Shown: positions 51,480-60,757, numbered from the stretch's first letter. The stretch: DNA of 64,000 bases from an uncultured Clostridia bacterium (GCA_938045615.1 CALIBC010000180.1:1-64000), one strand, 5' to 3'. Notes: generated from the sequence alone by a model not told the origin. Program-made: numbers and translations.

Positions 51480-52016
51480 ATGAATTCAATTTATATCTAT
51501 GACGGAAATTTCGAAAGGGGCGACAAAGGCTTTGATCTCATAAAGCTATCGGCACTGATGTTTTGCGTTGACAAAAAACTGCTTTATAACATGAGGGAAG
51601 CTAGAATCATAAGAGACGAGAAAGGAAAACCGTATTTTGAAAACATTCCGATTGAGTTTTCCCTCACGCACAGTCAAAACCTGTGGATGTGCATGTTTTC
51701 TGACAAACCGTGCGGTCTTGACCTGCAGATAATGAAGGAATGCTATTACATGAAGATCGCAGAAAGATATTACTGTGAGGATGAGGTAGAGTATGTCAGA
51801 GAACACGGTGCTGACGGATTTTATAAAATATGGGTGAGAAAAGAAGCTTACGCGAAGATGACCGGTGATGGGATATTCGGAGCTTCGTTTCCGTCTGTAC
51901 TGAATGATGCGGATCAGTGCTGTTTTACTGAGATAGAAATAGCCGAGGGGATGAAATGTGCACTCTGCACAGTCCTGCCTATAGAGGGAGATCTCGAAAT
52001 AAAGGTGCTGGGATGA
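51480..52016 (+). CDS. 4'-phosphopantetheinyl transferase-like protein
   Basis: A 178-residue Sfp-type protein: G-K-P-Y-F near 45, F-S-L-T-H-S near 60-65 (usually S-H-S), C-G-L-D-L-Q near 78 (the Mg-binding Asp is kept, the following acidic residue is Gln), and W-V-R-K-E-A-Y-A-K near 120-128. It should transfer phosphopantetheine from CoA to a carrier protein. No carrier is encoded in the window. The start is uncertain (ATG 51480 or GTG 51471). ATGA overlap with recX. Confidence 0.75.
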   Translation: MNSIYIYDGNFERGDKGFDLIKLSALMFCVDKKLLYNMREARIIRDEKGKPYFENIPIEFSLTHSQNLWMCMFSDKPCGLDLQIMKECYYMKIAERYYCEDEVEYVREHGADGFYKIWVRKEAYAKMTGDGIFGASFPSVLNDADQCCFTEIEIAEGMKCALCTVLPIEGDLEIKVLG

Positions 52017-52486
52017 AAACGTGTGAAGAAGCGGCGCTGAGAAAACTTGCGGTCAGAAGCCTCAGCGTTCAGGAGCTCAGGTGTTTCCTGAGACGTAAAG
52101 GCTATGGAACCGATGAAACGGAAAAAGCTATTGAGGAATGTATTTCATACGGGTATCTAGACGACAGAAGCTTTGCAAGGGAATATTTTCTCTGTGCTCT
52201 GCGCAAAAATAAAGGAGAACATCTCATCTCTTCGGAGCTTGGTCAAAAAGGAATAGACTCTGATGTACTGAGCGAAGTCTACGAGGAACTCAAGGAAAAA
52301 GGCGAAATTGAGTTGGATGAGTTTGCACGGGCAAAAGCGGAAGCGGAAAAGGTGTTGAGAATCGCAGAGATACCGGACGGAAACGCCGTGCCTGCGAAAA
52401 TAAAGGCCAGGATAGCAAGACGCCTTGAAAGATACGGCTATCCGGCCTCGATAATTTACAGTGTGCTTGAAGACCTTGACCAGTGA
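52013..52486 (+). CDS. recX: RecX-family regulatory protein
   Basis: A 157-residue three-helix-repeat protein: A-A-L-R-K-L-A-V-R-S-L-S-V-Q-E-L near 6-21, Y-G-Y-L-D-D-R-S-F-A near 46-55, and the third module ending Y-P-A-S-I-I-Y-S-V-L. RecX limits RecA filaments. It starts inside the upstream stop (ATGA), with GGTGCTGGG as a modest ribosome site. recA is not in the window. Confidence 0.85.
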   Translation: MKTCEEAALRKLAVRSLSVQELRCFLRRKGYGTDETEKAIEECISYGYLDDRSFAREYFLCALRKNKGEHLISSELGQKGIDSDVLSEVYEELKEKGEIELDEFARAKAEAEKVLRIAEIPDGNAVPAKIKARIARRLERYGYPASIIYSVLEDLDQ

Positions 52487-52544
52487 CTGCGGGACGGGTG
52501 TCGGCGGCACTTTCAGCGCACATAGAACAGAAAGGAAAAACATA

Positions 52545-53609
52545 ATGACAAAAGTAGATATTTTTTCGGGTTTTTTGGGGGCGGGAAAAACCACCCTCAT
52601 TAAGAAACTTATTGAAGATGGAGCCTACGGAGATGAAAAACTGGTTCTCATAGAAAATGAATTCGGCGAGATCGGTGTGGACGGGGGCTTTCTCAAAGAT
52701 ACGGGAATCGAAATAAATCAAATGGACTCGGGCTGCATATGTTGTACGCTTGTAGGCGACTTCGGCAGGGCGTTGAACAAAGTGATTGAAGAATTTTCCC
52801 CCGACAGAATTCTTATTGAACCGTCGGGCGTGGGCAAACTCAGCGATGTGATAATAGCCGTGCAGGATTTGAAAAACGAGAAGATCCGTCTGAATGGCTT
52901 CACGACGGTTGTCGATGCGAAGAAGTGCAAAATGTATATGAAGAATTTTGGCGAATTTTTCAACAACCAGGTTGAGCATGCAAGCTCCATAATTTTGAGT
53001 CACGTGGACGGATTGTCACAGGAAAAACTGGATGCCTGCGTTGAGCTTCTGCGTGAACACAACAAAGAAGCGTCGATCGTGACGACATCGTGGGATCTCA
53101 TAACGGGAAGCATGATACTGGAGACGATGGAGAAAAAACGTACTCTTTCCGCGGAACTTGAGCACTTAAGAGAGGAGGCGCATGCGCACGACCACGAACA
53201 TCACCATCACCACCACCATGATCACGACCACGCCCATGCCAACGATGAGCATAGACATGGCGAGCATTGCCATCACCATGACCACGAACATCACCATCAC
53301 CACCACCATGATCATCACGGACATCACCACGCAGATGAGGTGTTTGATGAATTTGGAACGGAAACAAGTCACAAGTTCACAAAGGATGCAGTGGAAACGG
53401 CTTTGAAAGGTTTGATGGATGAAGAAAATGTCGGACAGGTTTTGCGTGCAAAGGGCATAGTGGAGGCGGATAACGGTGAGTGGATACACTTCGACTATGT
53501 TCCCGGGGAGCCGGATGTCAGGAGTGGAATTCCTGCTACGACGGGAATGATATGCGTGATAGGAGCTGACATAAAGAAAGAAAAAATCAAAGAACTGTTC
53601 GGTCTTTGA
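52545..53609 (+). CDS. CobW/COG0523 metal GTPase with histidine-rich segment
   Basis: A 354-residue P-loop GTPase: G-F-L-G-A-G-K-T-T near 8-16, I-E-N-E-F-G near 39-44, metal motif C-I-C-C near 66-69, and I-E-P-S-G-V near 92-97. Residues ~208-264 contain over 30 His among Asp/Glu, a metal store or sensor, followed by the CobW C-terminal domain. Such proteins insert or traffic zinc (or cobalt/nickel). AAAGGA precedes the ATG. The next gene is a second, divergent CobW-like protein. Confidence 0.87.
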   Translation: MTKVDIFSGFLGAGKTTLIKKLIEDGAYGDEKLVLIENEFGEIGVDGGFLKDTGIEINQMDSGCICCTLVGDFGRALNKVIEEFSPDRILIEPSGVGKLSDVIIAVQDLKNEKIRLNGFTTVVDAKKCKMYMKNFGEFFNNQVEHASSIILSHVDGLSQEKLDACVELLREHNKEASIVTTSWDLITGSMILETMEKKRTLSAELEHLREEAHAHDHEHHHHHHHDHDHAHANDEHRHGEHCHHHDHEHHHHHHHDHHGHHHADEVFDEFGTETSHKFTKDAVETALKGLMDEENVGQVLRAKGIVEADNGEWIHFDYVPGEPDVRSGIPATTGMICVIGADIKKEKIKELFGL

Positions 53610-53661
53610 TAAGAGTGTGTCCGAAAATGCCGAACATACTTAAAAAGGGGAGTGATTTAAG

Positions 53662-54636
53662 ATGGAGATACCTGTTTACCTGTTTACTGGGTTTCTGGAA
53701 TCGGGAAAGACGAAATTCATACAGGAAGCCCTGGAAGGATCAGATTTTAATGCGGGAGAGAGAACACTGCTCTTGCTCTGCGAAGAAGGCACCGAAGAAT
53801 ACGATTCGGAAAGATTTTTTGGGAAAAACGTGTTTATTGAGCGTGTGGAAAATGAGGAGGATCTTTCACGGGAATCATTGGCGGAACTCAGGAACAAACA
53901 TCGCGCGGAAAGAGTGATAGTCGAATATAACGGAATGTGGGGGCTTGATTCTTTCTATAAAGCCATGCCCGATGAATGGCTCACTTATCAGGAGATGATG
54001 TTTGCCGATGCAAGGACATTCCTCTCATACAACCGGAATATGCGCCAGCAGGTCTTTGACAAACTAAAGAGTGCGGAGCTTGTGGCCTTCAACAGGTGCG
54101 ATCACGCTGAAATGGAGAAAGAGGACGATGAGGGCGTTTCAACCAAAATGACATTTCACAAGATATGTCACGTCGCAAACAGAAAGAGTAGGATCATTTA
54201 TGAGTACGGTAAGGACGACGTGGAGCTTGACAACATTCAGGATCCCCTGCCTTACGACATAGACGCCGATATCATAACCATAAAGGATGACTGGTATGCC
54301 GAGTGGTACAGGGATATAAACGAGGAACAATATAAGTATGACGGAAAAGTGCTGCATTTAAAAGCACGCCTTGTCAACGGCGGGGATATCCCGAAAAACA
54401 AATTTGTTTTCGGGCGTCACGTGATGACATGCTGTATCGAGGATATACAGTTTGCCGGCCTCGTGTGCAAGTGGACGGATAAGGCGGCCAAGTTTAAAAA
54501 TGGAGAGTGGGTTTCAGTGACGGCAAAGGTAAAGGTTGAAGATGATCCCGTATACGGAGGCGGTTCGGGTCCTGTGCTTTATTGTTCCGAGGTGAAAGCG
54601 GCAGCGCCGGCAATACCAGAAGTGGCCACTTTTTAG
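53662..54636 (+). CDS. CobW-like GTPase fused to a YcgQ/TIGR03943 (DUF1980)-like domain
   Basis: A 324-residue fusion. Residues 1-~180 are CobW-like, with P-loop G-F-L-E-S-G-K-T near 9-16, but the C-x-C-C metal motif is missing (L-L-C-E-E-G instead) and the guanine-specificity element looks like N-R-C-D. Residues ~200-315 carry W-Y...D-I-N-E-E-Q-Y...G-K, N-K-F-V-F-G-R-H-V-M-T-C-C-x-x-D-I-Q-F-A-G and G-E-W-V-S-V, the pattern of YcgQ-like permease-associated proteins. It probably works with the His-rich partner in metal supply; a YcgR-like permease is not encoded here. Confidence 0.72.
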   Translation: MEIPVYLFTGFLESGKTKFIQEALEGSDFNAGERTLLLLCEEGTEEYDSERFFGKNVFIERVENEEDLSRESLAELRNKHRAERVIVEYNGMWGLDSFYKAMPDEWLTYQEMMFADARTFLSYNRNMRQQVFDKLKSAELVAFNRCDHAEMEKEDDEGVSTKMTFHKICHVANRKSRIIYEYGKDDVELDNIQDPLPYDIDADIITIKDDWYAEWYRDINEEQYKYDGKVLHLKARLVNGGDIPKNKFVFGRHVMTCCIEDIQFAGLVCKWTDKAAKFKNGEWVSVTAKVKVEDDPVYGGGSGPVLYCSEVKAAAPAIPEVATF

Positions 54637-54711
54637 GGCACTTTTGCATGCGGTGCATGCAACTTCGGATGTCGCAACATTCGTAAGAAAAACGCAACAC
54701 GCCAAAATTCC

Positions 54712-54740
54712 TTTACAATTCTGTGTATAGGGTGTACAAT
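54712..54740 (+). promoter_or_regulatory. carD promoter
   Basis: TTTACA (54712-54717), 17 bp, TACAAT (54735-54740); GAGAGGAG precedes the carD ATG at 54784. Confidence 0.75.
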
Positions 54741-54783
54741 ACAGCCATGGTGTGCAGACAGAAACATTTGAGAGGAGCAAAAA

Positions 54784-55314
54784 ATGTATAAGATAGGCGA
54801 TTTGATCATGTACGGATCGACGGGAGTATGCAGAGTTGAAGCGCTTTCCGAGGAAAAATTCAGCCTTGAGGATATTCAGATGTACTATGTCCTGCAGCCA
54901 CTTTATCAGAATGGAACGATATATGCGCCGGTCGAAAACAACAAGGTGTATATGAGACCCATAATAAGCGAGGATGTTGCCAACAAGCTGATAGACGATA
55001 TGCCTTCCGTAGAGGCGGAGGCGGTGAAATGCAAGAGTGTTCAGCAGTTGTCCAAGCATTATCAGTCTGTGATAGATACCCATGATTGCAGAAGCCTTGT
55101 GAAACTCACAAAGTCAATACACTTAAAAGAGGAAGCTGCAAGCAGGCAGAACAAGCATCTTGGGCAGATAGACAAAAAGTTTATGAAAAGAGCGAAAGAT
55201 CTTCTTTTTGAAGAGTTTGCAGCGGCTCTTAAGATAGAGAAAAATGAGGTTGCAGGCTATATAAACCGGCGAGTTGATGAAGAACTGGTTCGCAATGATG
55301 AAGAAGTTGAGTAG
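54784..55314 (+). CDS. CarD-family transcription factor
   Basis: A 176-residue protein. The N-terminal RNA-polymerase-interacting Tudor-like domain (1-~60) has Y-K-I-G-D-L-I-M-Y-G-S-T-G-V-C-R-V and Y-Y-V-L-Q-P-L; the C-terminal helical DNA-binding part ends L-L-F-E-E-F-A-A-A-L-K-I. CarD/CdnL stabilises open promoter complexes, often at rRNA promoters. It has its own promoter and stands alone. Confidence 0.9.
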   Translation: MYKIGDLIMYGSTGVCRVEALSEEKFSLEDIQMYYVLQPLYQNGTIYAPVENNKVYMRPIISEDVANKLIDDMPSVEAEAVKCKSVQQLSKHYQSVIDTHDCRSLVKLTKSIHLKEEAASRQNKHLGQIDKKFMKRAKDLLFEEFAAALKIEKNEVAGYINRRVDEELVRNDEEVE

Positions 55315-55406
55315 CAATATTGCAGATGCCCGTTTATACTGCGAAAGACAATCGAGAAAAAAACGAAAAACAGTTTAAAAAATAAGATATACCTTAACAG
55401 ATATTT

Positions 55407-56834
55407 ATGAAGCTAAAGTTGTCCACAAAAATTTCATACGGTGTGGGAGGCGTTGCGGATGAGGCAATGTATACCCTGGCGGGGACATTTTTGCTATTTT
55501 TTCTGACATCGGTCGCAGGACTGGCACCGGCCGCGGCAGGTTCCATAGTTGCGCTCGGCTCGGTGTGGGAAGCCGTGTGCGGCCCGGTTACGGGATTTCT
55601 GTCCGATAAAGTGGATACAAGATATGGAAAGAGGAAGCCTTTTTTGATTGCGGCGGCATTTCCTGTGGCGCTCACCACAACCCTTCTTTTTACGACCATA
55701 CATGCGTCTTACAGCCTCAAACTTATATACTACCTAGCAATGACGCTGCTTTACTGGCAGTCTTTTGCGATGTACTTTGTGCCTTACCTTGCGTGGGGCT
55801 CGGATTTGACAAGCGATTACAAAGAAAGAACTATACTCAGATCATTTGCGTATTTTTTCAACCAACTCGGGATGGCGCTTGGACTCATAATGCCGACGGC
55901 GTTTGTCGATTTCCTGATGAGTGTAGGCAAGAGCAGGGAAACATCGTGGATGCTTACCGGATTGATCATAGGTTGCGCCTGTGCGGCTGCGCTTCTGATC
56001 TGCGGATTTACTATACATGAAACGGATGATCCGGATTTCTCCGGAAAAAAGAAACGCAAGACCAAGCAGGGCATTCTATCGCAGCTAAAAAAGATGATGC
56101 GTGAGTATGCGGGGATAATAAAACTCAGACCCATAAGATACATAATAGGTGCAAGTCTTCTGTACCTTGCGGCAAACACGTTTTTTTTATCCGACAGAAT
56201 ATATTTTTTCACATATAATCAGGGACTTTCAGCGGGAGAGGTGACGACGATCATGGCGATGATTATCGTGATAGGTGTAGCGTTGAGTCCTTTTGTCGCA
56301 TTCGCCTGCAACAGGGTGGATAAAAAACACGTATTCACCGCGGGAGTCGGATTGTCGGGGGCATTTTTGATTGTCACAAAATTTGTGGGGGTCGAAACCT
56401 TTACCGGCAGTTGCATCGCCTCGGCGCTTTATTGTATAGGAAACACCTGCTATTGGCAGCTGATGCCGTCGATGATATATGATGTGTGCGAGGCGTGGGA
56501 ACTGGTATCCGGAGAGAAACATTCAGGACAGATAATTTCTCTGCAGGCATTGTCGGAGTCGCTGTCGATCGCGATAGGATCGCAGACTCTGGGAATAATA
56601 CTCCAGCTGGCAGGATTCAATGCGACGGCAAAAAAACAGTCAGGTTCAACACTTTTTTGGATAGATAACAGTTTTTCGATAATTCCCGGCATTTGCATGA
56701 TCATAGTTGCGATAATAATCTATAAGCACCCCATAAACGGGAAACGATTCAATGACGTATTATGCGCATTGGATAGAAAAAAAAGAGGTGAAGACATAGA
56801 TATGGAAGAATTCAGTGATATCTACGGAAAATAA
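55407..56834 (+). CDS. GPH/MFS-type cation-coupled symporter
   Basis: A 475-residue, 12-helix transporter. The N-terminal S-Y-G-V-G-G-V-A-D-E near 10-19 and D-K-V-D-T-R-Y-G-K-R-K-P-F near 66-78 are glycoside-pentoside-hexuronide:cation symporter marks, as in the MelB family. The second half has the E-x-x-S-G-E-K-H-S-G-Q-I pattern near 375. Substrate unknown. No clear ribosome site precedes ATG 55407. Confidence 0.83.
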   Translation: MKLKLSTKISYGVGGVADEAMYTLAGTFLLFFLTSVAGLAPAAAGSIVALGSVWEAVCGPVTGFLSDKVDTRYGKRKPFLIAAAFPVALTTTLLFTTIHASYSLKLIYYLAMTLLYWQSFAMYFVPYLAWGSDLTSDYKERTILRSFAYFFNQLGMALGLIMPTAFVDFLMSVGKSRETSWMLTGLIIGCACAAALLICGFTIHETDDPDFSGKKKRKTKQGILSQLKKMMREYAGIIKLRPIRYIIGASLLYLAANTFFLSDRIYFFTYNQGLSAGEVTTIMAMIIVIGVALSPFVAFACNRVDKKHVFTAGVGLSGAFLIVTKFVGVETFTGSCIASALYCIGNTCYWQLMPSMIYDVCEAWELVSGEKHSGQIISLQALSESLSIAIGSQTLGIILQLAGFNATAKKQSGSTLFWIDNSFSIIPGICMIIVAIIIYKHPINGKRFNDVLCALDRKKRGEDIDMEEFSDIYGK

Positions 56835-56911
56835 TTGTGAAAAATGATTGGACGGCGATCGGGGAGAATAATTCGATCGCCAGTTTACAGCGAAGACAGT
56901 TGAGGTGACGT

Positions 56912-57883
56912 TTGAAATACTATCGTATAGATGTGAGAACCACATCACAGGGAATAGAAATCATAACCGCAAAACTTATGTTGCACGGAATAGAAAACAC
57001 CGCAGTGGAGAATGCTTGCGATTTGGAAGATATAATGATGGGAAAGAGTGTGTACGGACGGGACTATATTGAGGACTCTCTTATTGAACAAATGAATGAA
57101 GCTCCAAAGATCACCGTGTACGCAAAAGAATATCCCGAAGTTGAAATTGTTATGAGGGCTTTGCACGAGCTTTCCGTGGAAGTACGGGATGGTGTATTTG
57201 GGGAAACGATAGATATCGGATCGCTAAAACCGGAGATTGCGATAATAGACGATGCCGACTGGAAAGATAAGTGGAAAGAATATTTCAAGCCTTTCAGAGT
57301 CTCTGACCATGTGATCATAAAGCCCACATGGGAAAAGTGCCCACGCTTGGATTCCGAGGATATCATAATTGAAATCGATCCCGGAATGGCATTCGGCACA
57401 GGCGCACATGAAACAACATCCATGTGCATTGAGATGCTGGAGAAGTATATAGATCCGGGGGATTCTGTTTTGGATGCGGGCTGCGGTTCCGGGATACTTG
57501 CCGTTACGGCGGCGAAACTTGGCGCAGGCAGAGTTTTGGGTATAGACATAGATGAAACGGCCGTTTCGGTGGCGCAGGAAAATATACTGCTCAACGATGT
57601 ATCCGGCATTGCCAAAGCCGAATACGGCGACATCGGTGGAAATGTTGATTTTGTGGGAAATACAGTCGTTGCAAACTTGACTGCGGAGCTTATTTGCGGC
57701 ATATGCGGAAATATCCCCAAGCATCTTGAAAAAGATGGGATATATATAGTTTCGGGTATACTTACGGAAAAGAAAGACATGGTTCTTGAAGCTTTGTCAG
57801 ATGCAGGATTTTTGACCGTGGAGATTTACGAAAAAGGTGAATGGTGCTGCATGGTTGCAAAAAAGGGGGAAGATGTGCGATGA
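56912..57883 (+). CDS. prmA: Ribosomal protein L11 methyltransferase
   Basis: A 323-residue methyltransferase: D-W-K-D-K-W-K-E-Y-F-K-P near 111-122, D-P-G-M-A-F-G-T-G-A-H-E-T-T near 156-169, SAM loop D-A-G-C-G-S-G-I-L near 188-196, and V-A-N-L-T-A near 252 (N-I-x-A in most). It trimethylates L11. TTG 56912 is the start, five bases from GAGGTG. The stop overlaps mtaB. Confidence 0.92.
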   Translation: MKYYRIDVRTTSQGIEIITAKLMLHGIENTAVENACDLEDIMMGKSVYGRDYIEDSLIEQMNEAPKITVYAKEYPEVEIVMRALHELSVEVRDGVFGETIDIGSLKPEIAIIDDADWKDKWKEYFKPFRVSDHVIIKPTWEKCPRLDSEDIIIEIDPGMAFGTGAHETTSMCIEMLEKYIDPGDSVLDAGCGSGILAVTAAKLGAGRVLGIDIDETAVSVAQENILLNDVSGIAKAEYGDIGGNVDFVGNTVVANLTAELICGICGNIPKHLEKDGIYIVSGILTEKKDMVLEALSDAGFLTVEIYEKGEWCCMVAKKGEDVR

Positions 57884-59190
57884 GAGTTGCATTTCATACC
57901 CTCGGTTGCAAGGTGAACCAGTATGAAACCCAGGCCATAAGGGAGCAATTCCGTAAAGCGGGGCACGAGACGAGACAGGAGGATGATTTTGCGGATGTAT
58001 ACATCGTCAATACGTGTACGGTGACAAATCTCGCAGACAGAAAGTCAAGGCAGTTCATAAGGAAAGCGAAGAAACGAAATCCCAACGCCGTCATAGCGGT
58101 GACAGGATGCTATGCTCAGACAAAACCCGATGAAGTCTGTGAAATAGACGGTGTAGAGATAGTGATAGGTACCAACGAGAAGAACAATGTTTTGCGAAAA
58201 GTCGAGGAGTATATGCAAAACCACGGCGCAAGCATAGTGGTCAGGGATTATCGTGAGCTTACGGATTATGAGGAACTGGGCGTTATAGAGGCGATGGAGT
58301 CGCGAAACAGAGCCTTTGTGAAGATTGAAGAAGGCTGTGACAGATTCTGCTCCTACTGTATCATTCCTTTTGCGAGGGGAAAAGTTAGAAGCAGAAGCGA
58401 AGAGAGTGTTTTGGATGAAGTCAAAAGTCTCGTGGGAAAAGGATACGGTGAAATAGTATTGACCGGCATAAATACGGCACTTTACGGAAAGGAAAGGGGC
58501 GGCCTTGAAATAGCGGATCTGCTGAAAGAGATTGACGGTATTCCGGGTGATTTCAGGGTGCGCCTGAGCTCTCTGGAGCCTACGGTGATAGACGCCGATT
58601 ACATAAAGAAACTGCTGGAATGCAAAAAACTTTGCCACCATATCCATCTATCCGTTCAAAGCGGATCCGACAAGGTTTTACGTGAGATGAACCGCAAATA
58701 CGACAGGAAAGACTATTTGAATATTGTGGATGCACTACGTGCCTTTGACAGCCTTTACGGTATAACCACGGATATGATAGTGGGGTTCCCGGGAGAAACT
58801 GAAGAAGAATTTCAGGACAGCGTCAGAATGATAGAAGAAGCGCAGTTCAGCAGGGTACATGCGTTCAAGTATTCGCAGAGGACAGGAACTGCAGCCGCGG
58901 CAAGGTGCGATGAGGTCGGCGGTGTTGTTAAAAATAGGAGAATCGAAAGACTGATAGAAGCAGCCGAACAAGAGCGGGAAAAATTCAATAAGAAAAATAT
59001 CGGAATGGTGTGCCGAGTGCTGACGGAAAGAAATGAAAACGGCTATATTACAGGCTACTCCGATAACTACATAAAGGTATATATACCGGAAGATAATTTC
59101 AAGGAAGCGGAGACTTCGGGGTTTTATCCCGTGAAATTGCTAAAAACATATAAAGATGGTATGATGGGAGAAATCGCAGGTCGGAAATGA
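57880..59190 (+). CDS. mtaB: tRNA t6A37 methylthiotransferase MtaB
   Basis: A 436-residue radical SAM protein. N-terminal cluster Cys in T-L-G-C-K-V-N-Q-Y-E-T, N-T-C-T-V-T-N and T-G-C-Y-A-Q; radical SAM cluster C-D-R-F-C-S-Y-C near 146-153; C-terminal TRAM-like domain. K-V-N-Q and N-T-C-T-V-T are MtaB rather than MiaB or RimO features. It makes ms2t6A in tRNAs reading ANN codons. ATG 57880 overlaps the prmA stop as ATGA. Confidence 0.92.
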   Translation: MRVAFHTLGCKVNQYETQAIREQFRKAGHETRQEDDFADVYIVNTCTVTNLADRKSRQFIRKAKKRNPNAVIAVTGCYAQTKPDEVCEIDGVEIVIGTNEKNNVLRKVEEYMQNHGASIVVRDYRELTDYEELGVIEAMESRNRAFVKIEEGCDRFCSYCIIPFARGKVRSRSEESVLDEVKSLVGKGYGEIVLTGINTALYGKERGGLEIADLLKEIDGIPGDFRVRLSSLEPTVIDADYIKKLLECKKLCHHIHLSVQSGSDKVLREMNRKYDRKDYLNIVDALRAFDSLYGITTDMIVGFPGETEEEFQDSVRMIEEAQFSRVHAFKYSQRTGTAAAARCDEVGGVVKNRRIERLIEAAEQEREKFNKKNIGMVCRVLTERNENGYITGYSDNYIKVYIPEDNFKEAETSGFYPVKLLKTYKDGMMGEIAGRK

Positions 59191-59296
59191 CTCCGCAATG
59201 CAGTCACAAAAAGATGACGTTAAAGGTTGACTGATGTCGGATGGACGACCGGTATTGCGACGCAAAAAAAAGATGACGGACAGAAAGGAGATTAAA

Positions 59297-59638
59297 ATGT
59301 CAGATTGTATTTTTTGTTCGATAGCGGAACATGAAATTCCGTCAAATACGGTTTATGAAGATGACAGGATAATATGTTTTCATGATCTGGAACCTCAGGC
59401 ACCGGTTCACGTGTTGATCATACCGAAAAAACACATACGTTCACTGGATATGCTCGAAGAGTGCGATAAGGAGCTTATGGGGCATATGATGCTTAAAGTT
59501 CCGGAAATAGCGAAGAGCCTTGGGCTGGAGAATGGCTATCGCACGGTGATAAACACAGGTGAGGACGCATTTCAAACCGTAAAGCATCTGCACCTGCACA
59601 TACTTGGAAAGAGAAAGCTGACGTGGCCGCCGGGTTGA
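59297..59638 (+). CDS. HIT-family nucleotide-binding hydrolase (HinT-like)
   Basis: A 113-residue protein: C-I-F-C-S-I near 5-10, F-H-D-L-E-P-Q-A-P-V-H-V-L-I-I-P-K near 28-44, and H-L-H-L-H-I-L-G near 97-104 (the His triad). It hydrolyses purine nucleoside phosphoramidates. ATG 59297 follows AAAGGAG; longer in-frame starts upstream lack one. HIT proteins commonly follow prmA/mtaB. Confidence 0.9.
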   Translation: MSDCIFCSIAEHEIPSNTVYEDDRIICFHDLEPQAPVHVLIIPKKHIRSLDMLEECDKELMGHMMLKVPEIAKSLGLENGYRTVINTGEDAFQTVKHLHLHILGKRKLTWPPG

Positions 59639-59726
59639 TCTACGTCCAAGCACCGATTTGCCCGTGTGAGCAAAGGATATTTTGCTCCGGATCGCAGGAT
59701 GAACAGCACACCTGAAAGGAAGTGTA

Positions 59727-60725
59727 ATGGAGAAAATAAAAAGACTGATGTCGGAAAAAACCGTGTTGGTGGCGCTTGTACTCGTGTTGGTGGCGCTTGT
59801 TTTGGCAGGGATAATGCTGATAGTATCTTTGAGCGGGGAAAGCAGAATAGACGTATCCAACAAAGAACTGAATATCGCCGCCGGTACCACCGCAAGAATC
59901 GAACTGAATGTGCGGGATAAAAATAAGAATATGCCAAAACTTTCATATACCTCATCAAATAATTCCGTGGCGACCGTAAGTGAATCCGGAACGGTCACGG
60001 CGAGGCGCGAGGGAGAAAGCAGAGTTAAGATTTTAACACCGAGAGGGCAGGACTTAAGCACGAACATAAAGGTGAGCGCAGAAAAGGATGAAAAGACCAT
60101 ATATCTGACATTTGATGACGGGCCTAACCCCAACACTACGCCGGAGATTTTGAGGATTCTGGAAAAATATGATGCGAAGGCCACATTTTTTGTGATAGGC
60201 GAAAATGTAAACGCAAGTCCCGAAAATCTGCATGAAATAATAAACCGGGGGCATACCGTTGGAGTCCATAATTACACTCAGGACTACAATAAAATCTACA
60301 AAACGGAGAAGGCGTATGTGGACGATTTCAAAAAGGCGGAGGATATAATAGTCCAAAAGACAGGGTATCATCCTGTGTACTGGAGATTCCCGGGCGGTGG
60401 GAACAATGATTTCGTGACAAAAAAAGTGCAGGAAGCCATCATGAAGAATCTTCATAAAAAAGGTTTTACCGAGATGGACTGGAACAGCAGCGTCAACGAC
60501 AATGCCGACGAAGACCTCAAAAAAAACGTCGAGCAGAGCAAAAGTTCCATAGATACGACGATCAACACGGGGGATGTGCCAATAGTGCTCTTGTATGATT
60601 CCAAACTGCATCCCAAGAGCGCCAAGGTGGCAGAAGAAATACTCAAATTCTATAAGAAAAAAGGATATGCTTTCAAAGGTCTTGATGAATACAGGGGAAA
60701 GGAATTATGTCTGGGCAAAAACTAA
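59727..60725 (+). CDS. Membrane-anchored polysaccharide deacetylase with Ig-like domain and altered metal site
   Basis: A 332-residue protein: signal anchor (~13-35), Big_2-like domain (~40-118; S-Y-T-S-S-N-N-S-V-A-T-V near 71-82), NodB deacetylase (~125-325). Motif 1 T-F-D-D-G-P near 129 is normal. Motif 2, normally H-[ST]-x-x-H with both His binding zinc, reads H-N-Y-T-Q, so the second His is Gln. R-F-P-G-G near 213 is kept; motif 4/5 reads V-P-I-V-L-L-Y-D. It may act on peptidoglycan or be a degenerate binder. AAAGGAAG precedes the ATG. Confidence 0.85.
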   Translation: MEKIKRLMSEKTVLVALVLVLVALVLAGIMLIVSLSGESRIDVSNKELNIAAGTTARIELNVRDKNKNMPKLSYTSSNNSVATVSESGTVTARREGESRVKILTPRGQDLSTNIKVSAEKDEKTIYLTFDDGPNPNTTPEILRILEKYDAKATFFVIGENVNASPENLHEIINRGHTVGVHNYTQDYNKIYKTEKAYVDDFKKAEDIIVQKTGYHPVYWRFPGGGNNDFVTKKVQEAIMKNLHKKGFTEMDWNSSVNDNADEDLKKNVEQSKSSIDTTINTGDVPIVLLYDSKLHPKSAKVAEEILKFYKKKGYAFKGLDEYRGKELCLGKN

Positions 60726-60728
60726 TGC

Positions 60729-60757
60729 TTGCCTTGCCCCTATAAAAATAGTATAAT
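60729..60757 (+). promoter_or_regulatory. rpsU promoter
   Basis: TTGCCT (60729-60734), 17 bp, TATAAT (60752-60757), about 65 bases before the rpsU start. Confidence 0.75.

Noticed and set aside
53180..53335. CRISPR-like or tandem DNA repeat in the CobW gene
   Set aside because: The repetitive CAC/CAT/GAC pattern encodes the His-rich metal segment in frame; there are no regular spacers. No CRISPR array was seen anywhere in the window.
53182..53406. 74-residue Thr/Ile/Met-rich frame in the His-rich part of the CobW gene
   Set aside because: It is a frame-shifted reading of the His/Asp codon repeat and has no start signal of its own.
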